From assembly GCA_030066015.1 (NCBI GenBank), contig JASJCL010000013.1, forward strand, positions 1 through 64,000: a DNA stretch of 64,000 nt. Direction: 5' to 3'. Position 1 is the first letter of the stretch; each line of letters starts with the position of its first letter. The notes below the pieces were generated by a model that ran no database searches, was not told the origin of the DNA, and saw only the letters and a list, made by a program, of their open reading frames with translations. A program made the translations under genes and the position numbers. Positions 18,825-26,830 of this stretch are shown here, piece by piece. Origin of the DNA: Desulfosarcinaceae bacterium (lineage in GTDB: Bacteria; Desulfobacterota; Desulfobacteria; Desulfobacterales; Desulfosarcinaceae).

Positions 18825-21755
18825 ATGCCAAAAAGATCGCCAGTGGAATCATTTCCTCCGGTCCAGCTGCCCCGGTCGCCCCGGAAGCGAAAACGCCAAA
18901 GTGAGCTGGACACCATCTCCATCAAGGGCGCTCGGGAACACAACCTCAAGAACGTCGACATCGAACTGCCCAAAAAGAAGCTGATCGTTTTCACCGGTGT
19001 GTCGGGATCCGGCAAGTCCAGCCTGGCCTTCGATACCATCTTCGCCGAGGGACAGCGACGTTACGTAGAATCGCTTTCCGCCTACGCCCGTCAGTTTATT
19101 GGGCAGATGGAAAAACCGCGTTACGACTATATCCGCGGCCTTTCACCAACCATCTCCATCGAGCAGAAGGCCGCCAGCAAAAATCCCCGCTCCACCGTAG
19201 GCACCATTACTGAGATCTACGATTATCTGCGCGTTCTCTTCGCGCGCGTGGGGGAGCAGTTCTGTGTCAAGTGCGGCCGTGCCGTGGGCAGTGGTGACGC
19301 ACAAAGCATGGTGGATCAGATCCTGACGCTGCCCTCCGGCACAAAGTTTCTGCTGCTGGCGCCGATTGTGGAGAACCGCAAGGGCGAACACCGCGAACTC
19401 CTGCAAGGTTTGATGGGGGATGGTTTTGCGCGGGTGCGTGTTGACGGCATTGTTCAAGAGATCACCGCGGTGCAGAATCTTGGCAAGCATAAGAAACACA
19501 CAATTGAGGTGGTCGTAGACCGACTCGTTCGAAAGACCGGCAAGGGATTCCGGAAACGCCTCACCGATTCGGTTGAAATCGCCCTGCGGCGTGGCCAGGG
19601 GCGCCTTGTCGTGCACGTCATCGACCGCGAGGACCTACCCATGAGTGAAGCACGCTCTTGCTGTGGGATTGCCTACCCGCAGCTGGAGCCTTCACTCTTC
19701 TCCTTCAACTCTCCTCTGGGGATGTGTCCAGCCTGCAACGGAATTGGAAACCAACTTTCCATGGATGTGGATAAGCTGGTGCCCGATAAAGATCTTTCTA
19801 TTCGCCAAGGCGCCGTTGTACCGTGGCGCAATTACTTCCTCAAGGGGAATGGTGACAGCAACGCTTGGGGTCTTCGCAAACTGCTGGCCATGGAGGCCCA
19901 GTGGGGTTTAGACTACGACCGACCGTGGCGAAAGCTGCCAAAGAAGCAAAAGAATCTTCTGCTCTACGGCGCCGATGGAAGGTCGGTTCAGGTGCGCTGG
20001 GATTCAGAGCGGATCCATGGTGAGTTTCAGACTGGATGGGAAGGGCTGGTGCCGATGCTGATGCGGCGCTACGGCCAAACCCAATCCGAAGGTCAGAAAA
20101 AATACTATGCCAGCTTCATGTCGGCCACGGCCTGTCCTCAGTGCCGAGGGCGGCGCCTCAAAGATGAAGTTCTCCACGTTCATATTGAGGGTCGCAGTAT
20201 TATTGACCTCACCGAGCTTACCATCGGCGAGGCGCATCGTTTTTTCGACACCCTCAACCTGACGGGCAATCGGCGCCTCATTGCTGCTGAACTGATCAAG
20301 GAGATCGCTGGGCGCTTGCGCTTCCTCATCAATGTAGGCCTTGACTACCTGACCCTCTCTCGCCAGGGCCCGACCCTGTCGGGAGGTGAGTCTCAGCGCA
20401 TTCGACTGGCTTCCCAAGTGGGGTCCGAGCTCACCGGGGTGCTGTACATCCTCGATGAACCCTCCATCGGCCTGCACTCGCGCGACAACGCGAAGCTGCT
20501 GGAAACCCTTCGTCACCTGCGCGATATTGGTAATAGCCTCATCGTCATCGAACATGACGCGGAGACCATGCGCTCGGCCGATTGTCTTGTCGATATTGGC
20601 CCCGGTGCGGGGTTGCTGGGCGGACAGATCGTGGCCATGGGCACGCCGAAGCAGCTGTGCCGCAACCGCCGCTCCTTGACGGGTAAATATCTTAGCGGCA
20701 AACGCACGATTGAAACGCCTGAGCGCCGCCGATCCCCCGGCGAAGCCGGTAAGCGATGGGTGTCGATTCTGGGTGCCGCGGAGAACAACCTGGCCGGGAT
20801 CGATGTCAAAATGCCGTTGGGGCTATTGGTAGCGGTAACGGGAGTCTCCGGTGCCGGAAAGTCAACCCTGGTCAACCAGATTCTCTACCCGGCACTGGCC
20901 CGACAGCTACACGGTGCCAGCATCTCAGTCGGTCGCCATCGCCAGGTACGCGGACTGCAGTACATCGACAAGGTGATCAACATCGATCAGAAACCCATTG
21001 GACGAACACCACGCAGTAATCCAGCAACCTACACCAAGGTGTTCGACCCGATTCGTGACCTCTTCGCACTCTTGCCCGAATCCAAGGCCCGCGGCTATCG
21101 CAAAGGTCGCTTCTCTTTCAACGTTAAGGGGGGGCGTTGTGAAACGTGTCGCGGCGACGGCTACATCCGCGTGGAGATGCATTTTTTGGCGGACGTATAT
21201 GTGCCCTGCGAGGTGTGCCGCGGCAAACGCTTTAATGCGGCTACCCTGGAGGTGCTATACAAGGATCATTCCGTTGCCGATGTCCTCGATCTGTCGGTTC
21301 GCCAGGCCGGGGAACTCTTCTCCAACCAGCCTCGCATTCGACCGATCTTGGAAACCCTGATGGCGGTTGGGCTGGGGTATATCAAGCTGGGGCAGGCCGC
21401 CACCACCCTTTCCGGTGGAGAGGCGCAGCGCATCAAACTGGCCCGTGAGCTGGCCAAACGCGACACCGGTAAGACCCTCTATATTCTCGATGAACCGACG
21501 ACGGGGCTCCATTTTCAGGATATTGAAATGCTGCTGAATGTCCTCCAGCGTCTGGTGGACGGCGGAAACACGGTCGTCATCATAGAGCACAATTTGGACG
21601 TTATTAAAACTGCCGACTGGGTCATCGACCTTGGGCCGGAGGGGGGTAGCGGTGGCGGACACGTGGTCGCCGCAGGAACGCCCGAAGCAGTGGCGGCGGC
21701 CGATGCCAGCTACACGGGCGGTTTCCTCAAGCGGCTACTTGCCGCACAAGTGTAG
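18825..21755 (+). CDS. uvrA: Excinuclease ABC subunit A
   Basis: UvrA recognises DNA damage with UvrB in nucleotide excision repair. The 976-residue protein has two ABC ATPase modules: Walker A motifs GVSGSGKSSL (about residue 64) and GVSGAGKSTL, signatures LSGGESQRI and LSGGEAQRI, and Walker B ILDEPSIGLHSRD and ILDEPTTGLHFQD. The C-terminal zinc finger (CETCRGDG ... CEVCRGKRF) is complete. The first finger position reads SCCGIAYPQLEPSLFSFN before CPAC, lacking the usual leading CxxC, a variant rather than a break. A basic N-terminal extension of about 30 residues precedes ISIKGAREHNLKN. No LexA box was recognised upstream. Confidence 0.97.
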   Translation: MPKRSPVESFPPVQLPRSPRKRKRQSELDTISIKGAREHNLKNVDIELPKKKLIVFTGVSGSGKSSLAFDTIFAEGQRRYVESLSAYARQFIGQMEKPRYDYIRGLSPTISIEQKAASKNPRSTVGTITEIYDYLRVLFARVGEQFCVKCGRAVGSGDAQSMVDQILTLPSGTKFLLLAPIVENRKGEHRELLQGLMGDGFARVRVDGIVQEITAVQNLGKHKKHTIEVVVDRLVRKTGKGFRKRLTDSVEIALRRGQGRLVVHVIDREDLPMSEARSCCGIAYPQLEPSLFSFNSPLGMCPACNGIGNQLSMDVDKLVPDKDLSIRQGAVVPWRNYFLKGNGDSNAWGLRKLLAMEAQWGLDYDRPWRKLPKKQKNLLLYGADGRSVQVRWDSERIHGEFQTGWEGLVPMLMRRYGQTQSEGQKKYYASFMSATACPQCRGRRLKDEVLHVHIEGRSIIDLTELTIGEAHRFFDTLNLTGNRRLIAAELIKEIAGRLRFLINVGLDYLTLSRQGPTLSGGESQRIRLASQVGSELTGVLYILDEPSIGLHSRDNAKLLETLRHLRDIGNSLIVIEHDAETMRSADCLVDIGPGAGLLGGQIVAMGTPKQLCRNRRSLTGKYLSGKRTIETPERRRSPGEAGKRWVSILGAAENNLAGIDVKMPLGLLVAVTGVSGAGKSTLVNQILYPALARQLHGASISVGRHRQVRGLQYIDKVINIDQKPIGRTPRSNPATYTKVFDPIRDLFALLPESKARGYRKGRFSFNVKGGRCETCRGDGYIRVEMHFLADVYVPCEVCRGKRFNAATLEVLYKDHSVADVLDLSVRQAGELFSNQPRIRPILETLMAVGLGYIKLGQAATTLSGGEAQRIKLARELAKRDTGKTLYILDEPTTGLHFQDIEMLLNVLQRLVDGGNTVVIIEHNLDVIKTADWVIDLGPEGGSGGGHVVAAGTPEAVAAADASYTGGFLKRLLAAQV

Positions 21756-21824
21756 TCGCGGCTTTCCCCACTGGAAGGCCCACCGGCCGTCACCGATGGG
21801 GCCTCCATTGGACTGGGTAGTGCC

Positions 21825-23006
21825 TTAGTTGTGGGTGGCTGTACTCTTTCGCTCTGACCAGAAGGGGGACATCTGCCGCAAGCGCTCCACAATTGGGGGC
21901 AGGGTCTCGAGGATGGTGTCGATCTCAGCCTCGGTGTTGTAAACGCTGAGACTGAAGCGGATCGTGCCATGGGCAGCGGTGAAGGGTACCCCCATGGCAC
22001 GTAGGACATGGGAAGGTTCCAGCGAGCCCGAGGTGCAGGCCGACCCTGAAGAGGCGCATATTCCATGCTGATCCATGAGCAACAGGATGGACTCGCCCTC
22101 GATGAACTCGAAGGCGATTGAACTGGTGTTCGGCAGACGCTCATCTGGCACACCGTTGACCATGGCGTTGGGTATGGTGGCCAGAAGACCATTTTCCAGT
22201 TTATCCCGCAAGGCCCGTACCCGGGAGTTCTCCTCCGCCATCATTTCCTGGGCCAGTTGACAGGCGCGTCCCAGGCCGATGATGGAGGCCACGTTTTCGG
22301 TGCCCCCCCGTCGACCATGCTCTTGGTGACCGCCCAGAAGGAAGGGTGCGAATTTGGTGCCTTTGCGCACATAGAGGGCCCCGATTCCTTTGGGCGCATG
22401 CAGCTTATGGCCCGAGAGGGCCAACATGTCGATGGCCGAATCATGCATATCGATGGGTATCTTCCCAACCGCTTGAACGGCGTCGGTATGAAAGAGGATG
22501 CCGCGCGAGTTCACTTCACGGGCGATCTCTTCCACCGGGAAAATCATACCGGTTTCGTTATTGGCCCACATGAGGCTCACAATGGCGGTATCGTCACTGA
22601 GGCTGCCGTAAAGATGATCCAAGTCCAGACGGCCCTGCTTGTCCACCGGTACAAAGGTGACGCGGTAGCCTTGACTGGTAAGATTTTCGCAGAGATTCTT
22701 GACCGCCGGATGCTCCACCCGGGAGGTCACCACATGGCGTTTATCGGGGTTGGAGCGCAATGCCGCCCATATGGCAGTGCTATCGCTCTCCGTCCCACAG
22801 CTGGTGAAGACGATCTCCTCAGCGCTTGCCCCTAAAAGAGCGGCCACCTGTTCACGGGCGTTTTTGAGAGTTTGCCCAACGTTGCCGCCGAAGGAGTGCA
22901 TGCTGGACGGATTGCCATATTGGTTGCTGAAATAGGGCAGCATTGCCTCCACAACCTCTGGGGCCACCCGCGTGGTGGCATTGTTATCCACATAGATGGG
23001 CGTCAT
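21825..23006 (-). CDS. nifS: Cysteine desulfurase, NifS type
   Basis: This PLP enzyme takes sulfur from cysteine for Fe-S cluster assembly. The 393-residue protein has the PLP lysine in LSGHKLHAPKG (K201) and the active cysteine C324 in the short loop SSGSACTSGSLEPSHVL typical of group I (NifS/IscS) enzymes. It begins 3 bp after the nifU stop, with its GGAGG ribosome site inside the end of nifU, so the pair is co-translated. No nitrogenase genes are present in the window, so the pair probably serves as the housekeeping Fe-S system, as in many anaerobes. Confidence 0.93.
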   Translation of the reverse strand: MTPIYVDNNATTRVAPEVVEAMLPYFSNQYGNPSSMHSFGGNVGQTLKNAREQVAALLGASAEEIVFTSCGTESDSTAIWAALRSNPDKRHVVTSRVEHPAVKNLCENLTSQGYRVTFVPVDKQGRLDLDHLYGSLSDDTAIVSLMWANNETGMIFPVEEIAREVNSRGILFHTDAVQAVGKIPIDMHDSAIDMLALSGHKLHAPKGIGALYVRKGTKFAPFLLGGHQEHGRRGGTENVASIIGLGRACQLAQEMMAEENSRVRALRDKLENGLLATIPNAMVNGVPDERLPNTSSIAFEFIEGESILLLMDQHGICASSGSACTSGSLEPSHVLRAMGVPFTAAHGTIRFSLSVYNTEAEIDTILETLPPIVERLRQMSPFWSERKSTATHN

Positions 23007-23009
23007 CGA

Positions 23010-23840
23010 TTACACCTCCTCCACGACGAGTTCAGGTGCCACCAACTCTTTCAGCTTTGCCTCCACGTAGCCCTTTAGGGTCACCTGTGATTTGGAGCAG
23101 GACGCGCAGGCACCGCGCAGTTTGACGAAGACTGTGTCACCGTCCACATCGACCAACTCGATGTCGCCACCATCCTGCTTGAGCGCCGGTTTGACCTCGC
23201 GATCCAACGTTTCGTCGATGAGTTTGATTTTTTGGATATTGGTGAGCCGTTTGGGTTTGGGCCGGATCTGCACGAGGGTTTCTCTGCCGAGGGCTTCGTC
23301 GATGATCATTTGGATGCTCTCGTGGCAGTTCCCACAGCCGCCACCAGCCTTTATGTAGTCGGTGACATCTTCGATGCTTTTGAGATGGTTTTCAGTGACC
23401 GTGCGGCGAATCTGCACGTCGGTAACCCCAAAGCATTCGCAGACGACTTCCCCCTCTACCTCTTTGGGCGCATCGCCGCGATAGCAGACGATGGCTTTCT
23501 CCAGCGCGTCCTGACCCATGACAGAGCAATGCATCTTCTCCTTGGGCAGACCTCCTAGGAATTCGGCGATGTCGTCATTCGTAATCTGTTCCGCCTCCTC
23601 CAACGTCTTGCCGATGAGCATTTCGGTCAGGGCCGATGAGGAGGCAATGGCGCTTGCGCATCCGAAGGTCTGAAACTTGGCCTCCGAAATTCGCTTCTCG
23701 CCGTCAAGTTTGAAGGTCAACTTAAGGGCATCGCCGCAGGCCATCGAGCCCACCTCGCCGACACCATCGGGATCCTCCACCTCGCCGACGTTGCGCGGGT
23801 TGAGAAAGTGATCCTTCACCTTGTCCGTGTATTCCCACAT
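23010..23840 (-). CDS. nifU: Fe-S cluster scaffold NifU (three-domain)
   Basis: The 276-residue scaffold has all three NifU domains. The IscU-like N-terminal domain has cluster ligands C35, C61 and C105. The central BFD-like [2Fe-2S] domain has C134, C136, C169 and C172. The C-terminal Nfu domain has the CASC motif (C245, C248). All ligands are intact, so it should build and pass on clusters with NifS. GGAGG precedes the ATG. It leads the nifU-nifS operon, and the upstream region holds a GTGAT-N8-ATCAC palindrome at 23951. Confidence 0.93.
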   Translation of the reverse strand: MWEYTDKVKDHFLNPRNVGEVEDPDGVGEVGSMACGDALKLTFKLDGEKRISEAKFQTFGCASAIASSSALTEMLIGKTLEEAEQITNDDIAEFLGGLPKEKMHCSVMGQDALEKAIVCYRGDAPKEVEGEVVCECFGVTDVQIRRTVTENHLKSIEDVTDYIKAGGGCGNCHESIQMIIDEALGRETLVQIRPKPKRLTNIQKIKLIDETLDREVKPALKQDGGDIELVDVDGDTVFVKLRGACASCSKSQVTLKGYVEAKLKELVAPELVVEEV

Positions 23841-23950
23841 AGTTTCCTCCTCGATAGCGATTTCCGCAGTGAACCAAATATTAGAACATCGGGGATCACC
23901 GGCCGCGTGTCAACGACTGGGGAGCCGGATGTGTAGACCCATTACCAACT

Positions 23951-23968
23951 GTGATCAATGTTAATCAC
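23951..23968. promoter_or_regulatory. CRP/FNR-type palindrome between nifU and the Memo-family gene
   Basis: The site reads GTGAT-N8-ATCAC, with further matching AA/TT positions inside (14 of 18 bases symmetric). It lies 111 bp upstream of nifU and 171 bp upstream of the Memo-family gene. The shape fits a CRP/FNR-superfamily dimer site, but the regulator is unknown and the site could be chance. Confidence 0.35.
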
Positions 23969-24138
23969 GAAACATTGTTTGAAAAGCCACCAGATGCCAA
24001 TTATCGGGCGATGCGTTGCTTAGAACGAGATGCTTACCCGCATTGTGGGTCCCCCTATCAAAAACATTGCGAGGTTGTGACGGTCCGGGTAGAGTGAACC
24101 CAAGGCTTCCCGTTGTCGACACCGAGAGGAGGTAAGCT

Positions 24139-24990
24139 ATGCAGCTGCGCAAAGCGATGTTTGCCGGCAGTTGGTATCCGGACCGGGCTGAAATCTGCCA
24201 GCGTGAAATTGACGGCTTTCTGGCAGAAGGCCGTGATTGGGCATCTCCCGAAGGGGCTCTGGTGGGCGGCGTGGTGCCCCACGCCGGTTGGTACTATTCT
24301 GGCAGCCTGGCGTGCAATGTGATCCAGCGCCTCGCTGCGAGTACCGATACGGATCTCGTCGCTATCTTTGGGATGCACCTGCCGAGAGGCGCCGCCAATG
24401 TCATGATGGCGGATGGGGCCTGGGAAACGCCTTTTGGGCCTTTGGCGATCGCCACTGAAATAGCCGCTGATCTCAAAGCCCAATTTCGATTTGATATCGA
24501 AACCGCCATTGCCTTCCAACCAGACAACACCATCGAGCTGCAGTTGCCCTTCATCAAGTATTTCCTACCGGACGCCCGAATTTTACCCATCGGCATCCCA
24601 CCGCAAACCGCCTCATTGCCGATAGGCACGGCGGTGGTGAAAGCCGCCCAAAAACGAGGCTTGTCCCTCAAGGTGATCGGCTCCACCGATCTGACCCATT
24701 ACGGGCGCAATTATGGGATGCGGTCCCACGGAAGCGGTGCCGAAGCGCTAACCTGGGTGCGCGATCGCAATGATCGCCGTATCATCGAGGCGATGCTGGC
24801 GCTCGACGGCCCCCGGATCATTGATGAAGCCCGCGACCATCAGAACGCTTGTTGTGCAGGCGCTGCCGCCACTGCCGTCACCGCCGCCGCCGCTCTGGGT
24901 GCCACCAATCCTGTGGCGCTGCACTACACCACCAGCCACGAGAAGAGCCCAGGAGACAGTTTTGTTGGCTATGTGGGCATCCTCATGTAG
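24139..24990 (+). CDS. Memo-family protein (AmmeMemoRadiSam system protein B type)
   Basis: The 283-residue protein has the Memo/AMMECR-partner signature. AGSWYP is at the start, HAGW contains H48, FGMHLPRG contains H80, and STDLTHYG contains D184 and H187. A conserved cysteine lies in NACCAGA (about C244). These residues correspond to the iron/copper-binding pocket described for human MEMO1 and extradiol-dioxygenase-like folds. Bacterial homologues usually sit beside an AMMECR1 protein and a radical SAM enzyme; neither is adjacent here. GAGGAGG precedes the ATG. The biochemical role is unresolved. Confidence 0.88.
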   Translation: MQLRKAMFAGSWYPDRAEICQREIDGFLAEGRDWASPEGALVGGVVPHAGWYYSGSLACNVIQRLAASTDTDLVAIFGMHLPRGAANVMMADGAWETPFGPLAIATEIAADLKAQFRFDIETAIAFQPDNTIELQLPFIKYFLPDARILPIGIPPQTASLPIGTAVVKAAQKRGLSLKVIGSTDLTHYGRNYGMRSHGSGAEALTWVRDRNDRRIIEAMLALDGPRIIDEARDHQNACCAGAAATAVTAAAALGATNPVALHYTTSHEKSPGDSFVGYVGILM

Positions 24991-25393
24991 CGCAGACCAC
25001 GTCGCCGTTATTGCCGGAAATTGAATTCTCCGCCGATCAAGGTCCGGGTCATCAACCTGTCAAATCGACGGCCCCATGTGACGTTCAATTGCCGCCTTGT
25101 CGCTGAAACTCTGCGATTGTCTCGTTTTACAACCACTTGCTATCATTAAAAAAATTTGAATAAATCAGCGGGCTCCGATCGCCTCGCGTTTGTGGCCAGT
25201 AATATGCATATGTCCGTACTGGCGCCACGTTCAGGGGCCCCTTGTGCAGCCATCGAAGCGGCGTCCGTATCCGCCGCCGTCTGACCCTTGGGCCCACCGC
25301 ATGGTTTGCTTGCGAGTCTGGTTGGTCATGCTTAGTTTAAAGTAGGATGCGTCGTGATGCGGATTTGCATCGTGATGCGTGATTGGGGGTTAG
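24991..25393. other. Non-coding region with a stem-loop and short direct repeats
   Basis: No gene is supported. At about 25193-25229 the sequence can fold into a bulged hairpin (GTGGC-CAGTA ... TACTG-GCGCCAC) whose loop contains ATATGCATAT. Just before the next gene, CGTGATGCG occurs twice, at 25353-25361 and 25371-25379, 18 bp apart; these could be operator half-sites. An AT-rich patch at 25143-25165 could carry a promoter. Confidence 0.4.
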
Positions 25394-25690
25394 ATGAGCT
25401 TTGTTAAAGTAAACAATGTCGATCGTTTAACTCGGGTACGCGCTTTACGCCCGGATGACGTGGAAATGGAAACTCGGGGGGCAGTGACCACAACGGGTGG
25501 CTGCGCAACCTCCGCGTTTGAGGAGACGGCCTTTACCCGGCAGTCGGATCTTCATTCCTACGTAAGGGGCCTGTCCATTTCTCCTGAAGTTATCGAAAAA
25601 TGGATCTCGGCGGGCTTGCTGTTTCCGGATGAGATCCGGATGGCAGAGAAGATCATCAAAATATTGAGAGAAAAAATTAAAGTTTCCTGA
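25394..25690 (+). CDS. Small hypothetical protein
   Basis: The 98-residue product is not recognised. The first half is polar and of low complexity; the second half (SPEVIEKWISAGLLFPDEIRMAEKIIKILREKIKV) is predicted to be helical and amphipathic. Support for it being real: a ribosome-like GGGGG just upstream, codon use like the neighbours, and a strong intrinsic terminator about 90 bp after its stop. It contains a single cysteine and no signal peptide, so it is probably cytosolic. Confidence 0.5.
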   Translation: MSFVKVNNVDRLTRVRALRPDDVEMETRGAVTTTGGCATSAFEETAFTRQSDLHSYVRGLSISPEVIEKWISAGLLFPDEIRMAEKIIKILREKIKVS

Positions 25691-25778
25691 CCCTGTCGGC
25701 GATTATCAGTACCAGCGGAGGCTTCGCGGGGGAGCCTCTCTGGAAGGTTCGGGGTCTCCCGGTCTTCCTTTAGCCGAC

Positions 25779-25809
25779 GGGGTGGTTTTCGGACCACCCC
25801 ATCTTTTTT
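25779..25809 (+). terminator. Rho-independent terminator
   Basis: A perfect 8-bp stem GGGGTGGT/ACCACCCC encloses the 6-nt loop TTTCGG and is followed by ATCTTTTTT. It ends the transcript of the small gene at 25394. The minus-strand side has no T-run, so it is one-directional. Confidence 0.85.
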
Positions 25810-25837
25810 GGTGAATACCTACCTTCCCAAGTGCGGC

Positions 25838-26182
25838 TCACATCTTCCGCCCCATCCGATAGATCGTATACATCAACTCCATCCGGTCCTTTCCGTGGGT
25901 GGATTTTTTATCGATAAGCACCTCCCAACTCGAATTGGCGCCCAGCACCTGCAGGGCATTGGTGATGCGGGCGATAATCTCGGCCGGTTGGGCGCCCTGA
26001 AGCTCAACCGCTTCATATTCCTGAAAGGAGACGTGATCCTCCTTATGTGTACCGGGCCCAAGCCCAACCAGGCTGGATCCCTCCCCAATCTCCACCAGGG
26101 CCCGGTTCAATGCAGCCGCCAGTTTTGGTACCAGCGGCGCCAATTCTCGATGAAGCGTTTTGGCAACTTCGTAAGGTGTCAT
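25838..26182 (-). CDS. Small conserved-looking hypothetical protein
   Basis: The 114-residue soluble protein is not recognised. The ATG at 26182 is preferred because AAGGGAG lies 9 nt upstream; an ATG at 26227 is in frame but unsupported. The N-terminal part is helical (YEVAKTLHRELAPLVPKLAAALNRALVEIG). The C-terminal part alternates strand and helix (EIIARITNALQVLGANSSWEVLIDK). No membrane segment or metal motif is visible. Convergent with the terminator-ended gene at 25394. Confidence 0.5.
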   Translation of the reverse strand: MTPYEVAKTLHRELAPLVPKLAAALNRALVEIGEGSSLVGLGPGTHKEDHVSFQEYEAVELQGAQPAEIIARITNALQVLGANSSWEVLIDKKSTHGKDRMELMYTIYRMGRKM

Positions 26183-26357
26183 GATGAAGCGCTCCCTTGA
26201 AGGTCGATTCCATTCACGGATGAACATCCTTACCTTAGTCGCTCAATTGCTACAATCCCCATTTGGGATTGTGCCTCCCGGGAATCCATGTTAGAGATAT
26301 AAGGGTCTGTAACGCTTTAAGAACTCGAGTGAAACAGCTCGAGAGGGTCAACAATCC

Positions 26358-26645
26358 ATGGATCGCATAGTGCACCACCCATCATCGCAGTGGCGACGTT
26401 TTGTTCAGCCGGTTGAGCGCGCAACCCCCCTCAAGCCGCTCAACGCTGAAGATGGTGGTCGATCTATCCAGGCGCCCTATGGCGTGGTAGATCGTGTCAC
26501 CCTATCCCCTGAAGGTCGCGCCATGGCCAGCCGGCAACGCGCGGACCGAGTCATCCACACCGCCAAAGCGTCCCTGACCTACGGTCCCACCAAAGTGCTG
26601 ACGCCTGGCACATCGCTGCTACCCTACACACCAACGCCTGAGTAA
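26358..26645 (+). CDS. Small hypothetical protein with FlgM-like motif
   Basis: The 95-residue polar protein contains VDRVTLSPEGRAMASRQRADRV, which resembles the (D)xVxLSPEAR block at the N-terminus of FlgM-like anti-sigma-28 proteins and related small Desulfobacterota proteins. The rest is low in hydrophobics and probably disordered. GAGAGGG stands 10 nt before the ATG. Two CTCGAG hexamers 14 bp apart lie just upstream (26324-26343). No flagellar genes are nearby, so an anti-sigma role is only a guess, and it might not be a gene. Confidence 0.35.
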   Translation: MDRIVHHPSSQWRRFVQPVERATPLKPLNAEDGGRSIQAPYGVVDRVTLSPEGRAMASRQRADRVIHTAKASLTYGPTKVLTPGTSLLPYTPTPE

Positions 26646-26830
26646 CCAAACACGTTCCTCCCTGGACCACACCCATAGTCCGCCTCCCAGCAACACCACC
26701 GAACGAATCGACAGGGGCCGCAACGGCACCACTCAAGGTTTCATCCGTTTATGACGATACTGCACCAGCGACGGGCACCTTCCAATGGCGCAAGCCGTGT
26801 GCCCGATGATCTAATGCTGGTGAGGGACAA

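Noticed and set aside
21756-21824. Terminator between uvrA and nifS
   Set aside because: GGCCC/GGGCC pairing exists but there is no T-run, so support is weak.
24139-24990. Full AmmeMemoRadiSam system
   Set aside because: Only the Memo-family component is seen; no AMMECR1 or radical SAM gene lies nearby.
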